Assembly: GCF_938045405.1 (NCBI RefSeq)
Contig: NZ_CALIMW010000061.1
Coordinates: 1 to 13,584, forward strand
DNA: 13,584 bases
Origin: an uncultured Campylobacter sp.
Lineage (GTDB): Bacteria; Campylobacterota; Campylobacteria; Campylobacterales; Campylobacteraceae
Direction: 5' to 3'
Position numbers and translations under genes: made by a program. Under the pieces are notes generated by a model that was not told where the DNA came from, did no database searches, and saw only the letters and a program-made list of their open reading frames with translations. Below, piece by piece: positions 6,622 through 13,584 of the stretch. How positions within the stretch are numbered: the first letter of the stretch is position 1; each line of letters starts with the position of its first letter.

Positions 6622-8790
6622 CTACTTCGCGTCTAAATTTAAAATTTCACTCGAAATTTCATCTATCGTCACGTTGAAATCCTGTGCCAGCGCGCGCTTT
6701 AGCTCCTCTTTCGCCGCCATCATATCGCGCACGATCGCAGCTTCAAACTCCTCTCGGTTCAGCGCCTCGTCGCCCTTGGCAAACGCAAAATCCAGCCCGA
6801 ACCACGTAGCCACGGCAAACGCGGGCACGCATACCACCGCGCCCGGGCCGCACACGAGCCCCGCACTACCGCTGGTTGCGCTGGCGCCCGCCTTGGTAAG
6901 GGTCTTTGCGCCCGTTTTAGCCGCAGTTTTAGCGAGGCTCTTGCTTATCAGCTTTGCGCCCAGCACGCCGCCCAACGCCCCTAGTCCCGTCCCGCTCGCG
7001 CGATACGCCTTGCTTTTTAGGCTGAAGCTCTGCGTGACGTTAAGATCGATTTTCGCGCCGTATTTTTTGAGCGTAAAATTTAGCGAGCTCTCATAATTTT
7101 TGACGTTCGCCGCAGCTATTTTAGCGATATTTTCGCCAAAATCTTTCGGAAAACTCTCGCTCACAAAGCTCGCAAATTTCTCATTCAGATACGCCCCCGC
7201 GTCATCGTCCCACACGCCGTGCCACAGCACCAGATAATCGCTCAGAAACGAGTAATTGAAATCCGCCATTTTCTGTGCGCTAAGCCTCGCGCCCTCGTCG
7301 TAAACGGCGTCGATGTAGCTATTTAGCGCGGATGCGGCGTTTGCCTCCGCAGCGAAGCGCGTGGCGTTTAGCTCGCCTCTTAGCGCGTCCGCCTCTCGCG
7401 CGCTTAAGATCAGCCGCTCGCCGCTTTGCAGCACGATCTGCACGCCCGTCTCGACCGCGCTTTTAGGATGTGCGCCCTCCGCTCCGCTGCCTGCCGTGCG
7501 CGTCTGCGCGGCGCAGATCAAACACAGCGTGACGTAGGCAAGCGCGAATATCGTGCCGCTAAAGCGCCCTATTTTGGGCGCGGCTGCGGCTCGTGGCATA
7601 AAAAGCACGAAGGCGCAAAGATGCAAGATCGCGCAGTAAAAGAGGAAATCTCCCGCGCAGATCAGAAACAAAAGAGCGATTTTTAGCGCGCTAGGGCTCT
7701 GCGACAGCGCCAGATCAAACAGCGCGTTTTTGTAAAATTTCAAAGCGTAAATTTCATTTAGCAGAGCGGATCTGAAGTGCGCTTGCGGCGCGGTAGATTT
7801 TAAAATTTCAAAAATTTCGGCTACCGATGCGGAGCTTGGCGCGGAATTTTTGGCAGAACTGTCGGCGGCCATACTCGGTGCGGCGGGATTTTGGGCTAAA
7901 TTTTTCGCTGCGGCTGGGCTAGTCGTAGAATTTTTAGCGTTGATTTGCGGTGCGGCAGCGGTATTTGCCTTTGAATTTTCAGCCGAGGCCTGCACCGCTC
8001 TGACGGAGCCCGCTTTAAAATTTGCGGGCGAAGCGGTGAGATTTTTAGCGGCATCTGCTACAGGCTTGACGGCATTGCTCGTCTCGGAATTTCCGACAAT
8101 TATGGCGGAGTTATTCGTCGCGGAATTCTTAGCGGCGTTAGCGGCGTTATCTGTTGCCAAATTTCCGACGGGCGCGGAAGCGTCATTCCTTGCGGAGTCT
8201 TCGGCGAATGAAGCGGTGCGGGCGGACGAAGTAAAATTTATCGCGGAATTTTGAGCGTGTGCGGCTAAATCCGCAGCGTCCGCAAGCCGTAAATGGGCTA
8301 AATTTAGAGTGAAATTTACCGCTACGGCAAGCACGGCGAGCAGCAAAATGCTAAGTTTGAGCGATAAAATTCTAGGATTTTTAATCTCTTTTAGACTGAG
8401 CTTCAGCACCGCTAGGCGCATCAGAGCAAGAGCTGCAGGCAGTGCCGCTAGCGTCACGAATAGCTCCGCGCCGCGCAGATCCGCTAGGCCTAGCGCCAAA
8501 GTGACGCTTAGGAGGATCGCACCCGCGAAGGCCAAAATCCCGCTTATGAGCCTGCCTCTAAAAATTTTAATCAAAGTCCCGCCGCTGCGAAATAGCGCTG
8601 CATTGGCGCGCTGCTTAGCCTCGTAAAAAAAGCTAAATAGCACCCGAAATAGCGCATAAGCCCAAAACGCCGCCAGCGCGCAAAAGCCCGCGTCACTGAA
8701 ATCCTGCGCGTAAAGCGCGAAGCAAAAAACGCTAACGATCAGCGCTAGCCTAAGCGCTATTTCACAGATCCAGCGGCGCGTCGTCGTCAT
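6622..8790 (-). CDS. Large multi-pass membrane protein with Ala/Asn/Ser-rich linker, unknown function
   Basis: About 722 residues from the ATG at 8790; a second ATG at 8808 would add six. Both overlap the end of dnaB, by 29 or 47 bases, so the genes are probably co-transcribed. Hydrophobic segments lie near residues 8-28, 35-56, 82-102, 108-130 and 142-166, then two more near 368-398 and 409-427. Between the fifth and sixth is a low-complexity stretch (about 180-325) dominated by Ala, Asn and Ser with recurring AKNS and KNL words, likely disordered. The C-terminal third carries a soluble region, a Gly/Ala-rich segment (about 600-625), a hydrophobic stretch around 644-672 (AVATWFGLDFAFAKGDEALNR) and a final charged helix. 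I do not recognise the family. The start choice rests on a weak AGG before 8790. Confidence 0.75.
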   Translation of the reverse strand: MTTTRRWICEIALRLALIVSVFCFALYAQDFSDAGFCALAAFWAYALFRVLFSFFYEAKQRANAALFRSGGTLIKIFRGRLISGILAFAGAILLSVTLALGLADLRGAELFVTLAALPAALALMRLAVLKLSLKEIKNPRILSLKLSILLLAVLAVAVNFTLNLAHLRLADAADLAAHAQNSAINFTSSARTASFAEDSARNDASAPVGNLATDNAANAAKNSATNNSAIIVGNSETSNAVKPVADAAKNLTASPANFKAGSVRAVQASAENSKANTAAAPQINAKNSTTSPAAAKNLAQNPAAPSMAADSSAKNSAPSSASVAEIFEILKSTAPQAHFRSALLNEIYALKFYKNALFDLALSQSPSALKIALLFLICAGDFLFYCAILHLCAFVLFMPRAAAAPKIGRFSGTIFALAYVTLCLICAAQTRTAGSGAEGAHPKSAVETGVQIVLQSGERLILSAREADALRGELNATRFAAEANAASALNSYIDAVYDEGARLSAQKMADFNYSFLSDYLVLWHGVWDDDAGAYLNEKFASFVSESFPKDFGENIAKIAAANVKNYESSLNFTLKKYGAKIDLNVTQSFSLKSKAYRASGTGLGALGGVLGAKLISKSLAKTAAKTGAKTLTKAGASATSGSAGLVCGPGAVVCVPAFAVATWFGLDFAFAKGDEALNREEFEAAIVRDMMAAKEELKRALAQDFNVTIDEISSEILNLDAK
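7844..8250. repeat. Low-complexity Ala/Asn/Ser linker-coding DNA with recurring AATT words
   Basis: This part of the membrane-protein gene encodes the Ala/Asn/Ser linker. GCGGAATTT-like words recur, with AATT starts near 7845, 7899, 7929, 7974, 8019, 8088, 8123, 8160, 8235 and 8247. Several gaps are 30 or 45 bp. The periodicity is much weaker than in the spacer array at 10981-11390, and no exact repeat unit can be stated by eye. Confidence 0.45.
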
Positions 8791-10846
8791 CGAGCCTGTT
8801 TGCCTCATTGATCTTTGGAATGCCCATCTCTTCGATATTTAAAGGCGGCGCGGGTTTAAATTTCGCCTCGTCCTCTTGCGGCTCAAAAGGCGGCTCATCG
8901 CCATCGCCGTTTTCAAAATACACAGCGTCCTCTTGCTGCGTGTTCTTTGCGCCTTGCGATACGCCTTTTGCATCTTGCCGCGCGCCTTTCGTGCCCCGCG
9001 ATGTGTCTTTTACGCCCTGCGGAGTGCCCGATAAATTTTTATGCACGTCTGTTTCGGGCGCGACACTGCCCGCTCTTGCATCATCTAAATTTTGCTCCTC
9101 AAATTCTTGCTTTTGCGGTGCGTCCTGTGCCGCGCGACGCACCTCTGCTAAGCCCTGCTCTGCGCTAAGCTTAGACTCGCCGTCTATCTCCTCGCCGTCC
9201 TGCGCATCGCTTTGACCGGAGCTAGGCATCTCGTCAAAGTCGATATTTACACTGGAATTTCTGGCGCCGGCAGAGCCTTGTGTAAAATTTTCGGATGAAT
9301 TCTGCATAAAATTTTCCGAGAAATTTTGCTGCAAATTTTGCGCTGCATCAGGATTCGGCATATCGAAGCGCGGCGCGGCGGTCTCATCAAAGCCCTGATC
9401 TTGCAGCTGCGAGACGTAGTCAAGATTGTCGTTTTCGTTAAAGATCGCGCTCTCGCTGGGCTCGCCGCCGAAGCTCGTATCGACGAAGCGGGTAAATCTG
9501 CCCTGAAAGCCCACCTCGATCGTCCTGCCCGCCTCGCCCGAGCGGTTTTTACCGACGATGATTTCGGCTTTTTCCTGATAGTCGTTGCGCCTAAACACGG
9601 GCTCGCCCGCGTCCTTGCCCTCGGCTTCCAGCCGCGAAATGCGCTCGCGCTCCATCTGCTCTTTATAAACCTCGTCGCGATAGACGAAAAGTATGATGTC
9701 GGCGTCCTGCTCGATCGCGCCGCTTTCGCGCAGATCGCTTAGCATCGGGCGTTTGTTCGAGCGCGCCTCAAGCGAGCGGTTTAGCTGCGACAGCGCGATG
9801 ATCGGGATGTTTAGCTCGCGCGCCAAGAGCTTGAGTCCGCGTGAAATTTCGGCGATTTGCAGGTGGCGCTCAGAGTAGTTGCTCGTGCTCGTCATAAGTC
9901 CGATGTAATCGATCACGCAAAGCTCGATGTTGGCGTCTGCGGATTTGAGTTTGCGCAGCTGGGTGCGGACTTGGTGGATGTTTACATAGCCGCTGTCATA
10001 GACGAAAAGCGGCATATTCAGCACCGCGTCGCAGGCGTCGTTGAAGCGCGTCCAGTCGTCGTCGCTGAGCTTGGCGCTCATTATGTCGCTTAGCGGGATC
10101 GAGCTAAGCGCGCTTAGTATGCGATACATCAGCTGCACGGAGGGCATCTCGAGCGAGAAAAATACGACGCCTTTGCCGCTTTGCAGCGTTTTCATCATCA
10201 AATTTAGCGCAAAGGCAGTCTTGCCCATGCCGGGGCGGGCGGCGATTATGATGAGCTCGCCCGGCTTTAGCCCCTTCGTGCAGTCGTTTAGGAAGCGAAA
10301 GCCCGTATCCAACCCCACGAGCTCCGAGCCTGCGAGCGCTTTTTGGCGTTTCAGCTCCTCTACTACGTCGGCGATGATCTCGTGAGATTTTTTGATACCG
10401 CCGTGGCGCTCCTCGTCGATGAGCTCGTAAATTTTGGAGCTGATTTTATCGGCAGTGTCTTTGCTGCGCACGGCTTCGTTTACCATCGAAGGGATCTCGT
10501 GCGCGACCTTGATTAGCGAGCGCTTGATCGATTTTTCGCGCAGCTCAAGCGCGTATTTTGGGGCATCGACTACGCCGCTGGTGGCTACGACCTCGGTAAA
10601 TGCGCCATCGTCGTAGCGCTCGGCTAGCCATTTTTTAACGAAGCTCGGCGCGATCGGCTCGTTGTGCGAGGAGCACTTGACGATCGCCTCGTAGATGTCG
10701 GCGTGCGGCTTGTAGAAAAAATCGCCGACCGAGATTATCTCGCTCAGCTCGCCGTATGCGTCCTCGTTTTGCAAAAGCGAGCTTAAAATAGCGCGCTCCA
10801 TATCCAGATCGTATAAATTTGCAGGCACATTCTGCTTCGTTGCCAT
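8762..10846 (-). CDS. dnaB: Replicative DNA helicase DnaB with long repeat-containing C-terminal extension
   Basis: The ring helicase that unwinds the fork. Residues 1 to about 100 form the DnaB N-terminal domain (LYDLDMERAILSSLL). The RecA-like motor follows: Walker A ARPGMGKT at 203-210, SLEM Glu at 233, Walker B VIDY with D313, sensor ALSQLNRSLE at 351-360, DLRESGAIEQDADII, and the GKNRSGE arginine-finger loop around 435. The catalytic part ends near residue 460 (GRFTRFVD), the usual full DnaB length. About 235 more residues follow that the family normally lacks: acidic, Gln/Asn-rich and probably disordered, with a 5 x 4-residue repeat (504-523) and a 4 x 7-residue repeat (611-638), ending DDDDAPLDL. 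No frameshift or fused domain is seen. The ATG at 10846 has GAGGGGAAG upstream and a conserved N-terminus. It overlaps the next gene. Confidence 0.97.
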   Translation of the reverse strand: MATKQNVPANLYDLDMERAILSSLLQNEDAYGELSEIISVGDFFYKPHADIYEAIVKCSSHNEPIAPSFVKKWLAERYDDGAFTEVVATSGVVDAPKYALELREKSIKRSLIKVAHEIPSMVNEAVRSKDTADKISSKIYELIDEERHGGIKKSHEIIADVVEELKRQKALAGSELVGLDTGFRFLNDCTKGLKPGELIIIAARPGMGKTAFALNLMMKTLQSGKGVVFFSLEMPSVQLMYRILSALSSIPLSDIMSAKLSDDDWTRFNDACDAVLNMPLFVYDSGYVNIHQVRTQLRKLKSADANIELCVIDYIGLMTSTSNYSERHLQIAEISRGLKLLARELNIPIIALSQLNRSLEARSNKRPMLSDLRESGAIEQDADIILFVYRDEVYKEQMERERISRLEAEGKDAGEPVFRRNDYQEKAEIIVGKNRSGEAGRTIEVGFQGRFTRFVDTSFGGEPSESAIFNENDNLDYVSQLQDQGFDETAAPRFDMPNPDAAQNLQQNFSENFMQNSSENFTQGSAGARNSSVNIDFDEMPSSGQSDAQDGEEIDGESKLSAEQGLAEVRRAAQDAPQKQEFEEQNLDDARAGSVAPETDVHKNLSGTPQGVKDTSRGTKGARQDAKGVSQGAKNTQQEDAVYFENGDGDEPPFEPQEDEAKFKPAPPLNIEEMGIPKINEANRLDDDDAPLDL
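8933..9016 (-). repeat. Four 21-bp tandem units in the dnaB tail
   Basis: Encodes residues 611-638 as GVKDTSR, GTKGARQ, DAKGVSQ, GAKNTQQ. Lys is fixed at position 3 of each heptad and Gln or Arg at position 7. The units are degenerate at DNA level but in register and in frame. The flanking TPQ suggests a fifth partial unit. Confidence 0.7.
9278..9337 (-). repeat. Five 12-bp tandem units in the dnaB tail
   Basis: Encodes residues 504-523 as NLQQ, NFSE, NFMQ, NSSE, NFTQ. On the plus strand AATT recurs at 9286, 9298, 9310, 9322 and 9334, exactly every 12 bp. The frame is preserved, and the unit core is the same AAATTT word that fills the spacers. Confidence 0.75.
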
Positions 10847-10864
10847 CGCTTCCCCTCGTTTCGC

Positions 10865-10943
10865 ATTTAAATTCTATAAAATTTCAGACTCGCTTCCGCA
10901 AATCTCTGCGGCGCGATAATTTTAAATTTTATAGAATTTAAAT
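10865..10943. promoter_or_regulatory. Nested inverted repeat upstream of dnaB
   Basis: Arms of 20 bp at 10865-10884 (ATTTAAATTCTATAAAATTT) and 10924-10943 are perfect reverse complements, 39 bp apart. Between them CCGCA (10896-10900) and TGCGG (10907-10911) make a second, GC-rich 5-bp stem with a 6-base loop. The proximal arm is 18 bp from the dnaB start and contains TATAGAAT on the minus strand, which could serve as the dnaB -10 region; the distal arm contains TATAAAAT. This could be an operator, a cruciform, or a 5' leader hairpin; which one cannot be told from sequence. Confidence 0.6.
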
Positions 10944-10980
10944 CTTGCCTCTTAGCAAAATTTTATCGGGAGGAATTTGT

Positions 10981-11390
10981 ATAATTTCGACCGCTTTAAA
11001 TTTTGCTATCTAAAATTTCATCCTCGGAATTTTTGACTTTAAAATTCCACCGGCTTGAAATTTCGCCCTTTGAAATTTTGACTCTTAGAATTTTGCTCGC
11101 CTTAAATTTTAGGTGCAGACGAAATCCAGCCGGATGAAATTTCGCGGCGTATCGAAAGTTCATCCGTCAAGATTCCGCTTTGCGGCACGGAATTTTACCG
11201 CTTAAAATTTCGCGCGGTAAATTCTGCACTATAAAATTTCGCTTCAAATCGCGAGGTTGAAATTTTAAAATGAAATTTCAAGACGAAATTCCAAAGCTAC
11301 AATTTTAAACTCAAAAATTTCACACGAAATTTCAGCGCTAAAATTTCAAGCCCAAAATTCCAAGCCGTATTCCCAAAGGCTCAAATTTAA
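10981..11390. repeat. Degenerate ~15-bp tandem array centred on AATT
   Basis: AATT, or a one-base variant, starts at 10983, 10999, 11014, 11028, 11043, 11059, 11074, 11089, 11105, 11123, 11138, 11155, 11172, 11191, 11206, 11220, 11235, 11247, 11261, 11274, 11287, 11301, 11316, 11328, 11342, 11356, 11369 and 11384. That is 28 units with a mean step near 14.9 bp; in the first nine every step is 14-16. The rough unit is AATTTCGnCCnTTGA. Steps are not multiples of three, so it is not a coding repeat. Two further AATT words follow at 11411 and 11419. Confidence 0.7.
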
Positions 11391-11589
11391 AAGCGCCGCC
11401 TTAAGGATGAAATTTTAAAATTTCACGCCAAGACGCGCTGTACCGATGAGCCTAAATGAACCGCGACGAGCCCGAGAGCACCTTAAAATGCCGAGCAAAC
11501 TACAACTAACCCAAGCGCACCAAAATTCAGAGCCGAGCCGCCCAAGCTACGAATCATAGCGATATTTAAGCCGCTAGGCGCCGCAGCTC

Positions 11590-12657
11590 TCACGCTCCTT
11601 CGCGAGCCCGCACCTCGTCCTCGACCTCTTGCAAAAACCGCTCCACGAGCTTGCTCTCATCGAGTTTGGCGACCACTTCGCCGTGGCGCATCACGATGCC
11701 GCGCCCGTTGCCGAACGCGATCGCCACGTCCGCGCCCTTCGCCTCGCCGATCGCATTTACGACGCAGCCCATGACGCTGATATTTAGCGGCGTTTTGATG
11801 TGCGCGGTTTTTTCTTCGACGATTTTGATCGCGCTTAGCAGATCGCTTTGCAAACGCCCGCAGGTAGGGCACGAGATGATATTGACGCCGCTTTTTTGCA
11901 CGCCCGCATCCTGCAGGATCGCGCGCGCGACGCGGATCTCCTCCTCAAGCTCGCCCGTGATGCTCACGCGCATCGTATCGCCGATCCCCTCCATCAGAAG
12001 CGCTCCCAGCGCGATCGCGCTCTTGATGCTCGCGTGAAATTTCGTCCCCGCCTCGGTCACGCCCAGATGAAAAGGATGCTCGCACAGCGGGCGCAGCGCG
12101 CGATACGCAGCCACCGTACTCGGCGCATCCGAAGTCTTAAGCGAGATCGCAATGTCGCTAAAGTCCTCATCCTCAAGCAGCGCGGCGTTATACAGCGCGC
12201 TTTGCACCATCGCCTCCACGCTGCGGCCGTATTTTTGCTCAAACTGCTCCTCGAGTGAGCCCAAATTTACGCCGATACGGATAGGTAGGCTGCGAGCTTT
12301 ACACGCGCGCACGACCTCTTTGATGCGATCCTTGCCGCCGATATTGCCCGGGTTTATGCGGATAGCATCGACAAACTCCGCAACCTGCAGCGCTAAGCGA
12401 AAATTAAAATGGATGTCCGCTACGATGGGAAGCGGCGAGCTTCTTTTGATGCGTGCGAGCGCATCCGCGTCCTGCTTATCGAGCACGGCACAGCGCACGA
12501 TGTCGCAGCCCGCGAAATACAGGCGGTTTATCTGCTCTAGCGTGCCCTCCACGTCCTTCGTTTTAGAAAAGCTCATCGACTGCACGGAGATGGGCGCGCC
12601 GCCGCCGATTTTGACGGAGCCGACGGAGATTTGGCGGGTCGGATAGCGATTTTTCAA
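11590..12657 (-). CDS. ispG: 4-hydroxy-3-methylbut-2-enyl diphosphate synthase (flavodoxin/ferredoxin), IspG/GcpE
   Basis: IspG carries out the penultimate step of the MEP pathway, reducing and ring-opening methylerythritol cyclodiphosphate to HMBPP with a [4Fe-4S] cluster. The 355-residue protein has the normal length for the short bacterial form. The N-terminal TIM barrel starts [22 protein letters not shown], with [10 protein letters not shown] at 99-108 and GVTEAG at 199-204. The cluster ligands are visible in the C-terminal domain: C263 and C266 in SCPTCGR, C298 in VMGCVVN, and E305 in [10 protein letters not shown]. The start is a TTG at 12657 with AAAGG about 7 bases upstream; no ATG fits the conserved N-terminus. 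The last bases overlap no neighbour, and both flanks are long AT-word spacers, so it is probably monocistronic. Confidence 0.97.
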   Translation of the reverse strand: MKNRYPTRQISVGSVKIGGGAPISVQSMSFSKTKDVEGTLEQINRLYFAGCDIVRCAVLDKQDADALARIKRSSPLPIVADIHFNFRLALQVAEFVDAIRINPGNIGGKDRIKEVVRACKARSLPIRIGVNLGSLEEQFEQKYGRSVEAMVQSALYNAALLEDEDFSDIAISLKTSDAPSTVAAYRALRPLCEHPFHLGVTEAGTKFHASIKSAIALGALLMEGIGDTMRVSITGELEEEIRVARAILQDAGVQKSGVNIISCPTCGRLQSDLLSAIKIVEEKTAHIKTPLNISVMGCVVNAIGEAKGADVAIAFGNGRGIVMRHGEVVAKLDESKLVERFLQEVEDEVRAREGA

Positions 12658-13290
12658 ATTTAAGCCTTTAGAATTTTTTGCGCTATTTTATTCAAAACGG
12701 GGTTAAAATTTAATAATTCGCGTTTGCCAGCCGCCGTAGAATTTCGCCTGCAGAATTTCACCTATTAAATTTTGCTTTTACGCTTGCAAAAAATTTCATT
12801 TCGCCGCGAAATTTGAGCAAATAAAGTTCTATAAAATTCCGCCATCTAATAAAATTCTAAAAATTCCGGTAGCAAATAAAACTATACAAAATTTTATGGC
12901 AAGCGAAATTTAATAAACCACGTAGCCAAGCAAAATTCCGCAAACTTAGCAGGCAAGCGAAGTCCTGCGACGTAAAATTACAAAATTAAGCTCTTAAAAT
13001 TTCGGCGAAATTGTAACCGCAGTATCGTCGCAGTGCCCGTTCGTGCAAAACGAGTGCAGTCTGGTTTATCCTAGCAGCGCGGCATGCAGCCGTGAAATTT
13101 CAAAGCGCATGGATGAAATATGAAAATTTTATTTTTAATTGCAGCGTAGGGGCATTGTTTCGCACGGCGGCAAAGCCGAAAAAAACGTCAGCCGTTCGTG
13201 TTTTGCACACCGCGCCAGTATCGCGATCTTATAGAGGCAGCAAAATTTAAACCGCCTACGCATATAAATTGCGCCGGCGTGCCGCCTAGG
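12658..13290. other. 630-bp gene-free spacer upstream of ispG
   Basis: No supported gene was found. From 12661 to about 13015 AATT words are dense (for example 12740, 12754, 12768, 12792, 12810, 12835, 12853, 12862, 12890, 12907), with some 14-18 bp steps but without the regularity of the array upstream of dnaB. From 13020 to 13290 the base composition becomes more mixed. A hairpin CGGC-AAA-GCCG at 13168-13178 is followed by A residues, not T, on the plus strand and preceded by T on the minus strand, so it is not a terminator in either direction. A TAAAAT-like -10 for ispG may lie near 12690. Confidence 0.5.
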
Positions 13291-13572
13291 TTAGCGTACT
13301 AGCTCCATATTCACCTTGACCCTGCTCATCTTGTCCTGCAGCATATCCATCACCGACTCATTGCGCGACGAAGCGTCATCCGTCGGGGCTTCGTGCTGCT
13401 GCCACTTACTTTTCGGCGCGGCGGGGCCCCACTGCGACGAAAATATCAGCCCTCGCTTTTTCTCGGTCTCAGGCGCAGGCTCGTACGGCTGTGGAGCGGG
13501 CTTCGCCCAACGCTCATCATAACGCATCGCAGCACCTTGCCCTAGCGCATTACCCCGCTTTGGCGACGGCAT
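13291..13572 (-). CDS. Small hypothetical protein, possibly the C-terminal part of a longer one
   Basis: The frame runs from the TAA at 13291-13293 up to an ATG at 13572 (93 residues) and stays open for the four codons left before the window edge. The true start may therefore be outside the window, or at the internal Met16. The product is hydrophilic and Pro/Ala/Lys-rich (WAKPAPQPYEPAPETEKK), with SSQWGPAAPKSKWQQ in the middle and an amphipathic helical end (SVMDMLQDKMSRVKVNMEL). No signal peptide or membrane segment is seen and I do not recognise the family. The sequence before the ATG (GGTAGG directly adjacent) is too close to be a good ribosome site, which favours a start further upstream. 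Confidence 0.5.
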   Translation of the reverse strand: MPSPKRGNALGQGAAMRYDERWAKPAPQPYEPAPETEKKRGLIFSSQWGPAAPKSKWQQHEAPTDDASSRNESVMDMLQDKMSRVKVNMELVR

Positions 13573-13584
13573 CCTACCAAGCGC

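Larger units (their letters stand above)
10847..11589. other. 740-bp gene-free spacer between ispG and dnaB
   Basis: No open frame of credible length or family likeness occurs on either strand, and no tRNA, rRNA or CRISPR repeat is seen. It contains the nested inverted repeat at 10865-10943 and the AATT array at 10981-11390, both listed separately. From about 11425 to 11589 the AATT periodicity fades into C/A-rich sequence leading to the ispG stop. Such a long spacer between two same-strand housekeeping genes is unusual for Campylobacter. Confidence 0.7.

Noticed and set aside
8808..9215. Plus-strand ORF of 135 codons opposite the dnaB tail, and similar long antisense frames in dnaB and ispG
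   Set aside because: They are shadows of GC-rich coding sequence in other frames. The minus-strand proteins in these places carry the recognisable motifs.
10981..11390. CRISPR array or pentapeptide-repeat gene for the ~15-bp array
   Set aside because: The units are too short and degenerate for CRISPR repeats, and there are no distinct spacers or cas genes. Steps drift between 12 and 20 bp, so no frame stays open; the longest plus-strand frame through it (about 11000-11130) is under 45 codons with no ATG.
13168..13185. CGGC-AAA-GCCG hairpin followed by seven A as a terminator
   Set aside because: For plus-strand transcription the tract after the stem is A, not T. For minus-strand transcription the T-run comes before the stem. 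The stem is only 4 bp.

Overview
This window looks like a chromosomal segment of a Campylobacterota bacterium, probably a Campylobacter with fairly high GC and possibly one of the oral species such as C. gracilis, C. rectus or C. showae. The species guess is inference from gene content and style, not from a search. The support is epsilonproteobacterial-type PPK1, DnaB and IspG proteins, Cys-rich Sel1-like (Hcp-type) secreted proteins, and intergenic DNA packed with AAATTT words. Every gene I can support lies on the minus strand, so the genome reads here from high to low coordinates.

Region by region, in transcription order (right to left): a small open frame that runs to the right edge (13291-13572); a 630-bp AT-word-rich spacer; ispG (11590-12657, TTG start), for the MEP isoprenoid pathway; a 740-bp gene-free spacer holding a striking ~15-bp quasi-periodic AATT array and a 20-bp inverted repeat just upstream of dnaB; dnaB (8762-10846), a full replicative helicase with an abnormal ~235-residue repeat-containing tail; an overlapping gene for a large multi-pass membrane protein with an Ala/Asn/Ser-rich linker (6622-8790); a ~370-bp spacer with a perfect 35-bp direct repeat; a cluster of small secreted Cys-rich Sel1-like paralogs (3724-6222); ppk (1529-3610), polyphosphate kinase; and a larger eight-Cys-pair Sel1-repeat secreted protein (373-1398).

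The most interesting part is the Sel1-like cluster. It is not a row of equal paralogs but a tandemly duplicated two-gene module. An A-type gene (signal peptide starting MKKFY) is followed, with a 1-bp gap or a 4-bp ATGA overlap, by a B-type gene (CNKGxGKYS core). Unit 1 is 5199-6222, unit 2 is 4071-5175, and unit 3 (3724-4067) is a decayed copy that still keeps the ATGA junction. Units 2 and 3 each begin with a previously unlisted 10-codon ORF (MANPKKGKEQ / MANLKRGKER) that has a strong Shine-Dalgarno site and whose stop overlaps the next start codon (TAATG). The B-type gene of unit 1 carries an in-frame amber codon inside its signal peptide. The module is visibly more AT-rich than ppk, dnaB and ispG.

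A second theme is short AATT-containing tandem repetition. It is ~15-bp and drifting in the spacer upstream of dnaB. It is exactly 12-bp and frame-preserving inside the dnaB tail. It is looser in the linker of the neighbouring membrane protein. The same kind of DNA may therefore expand both spacers and protein linkers in this genome.
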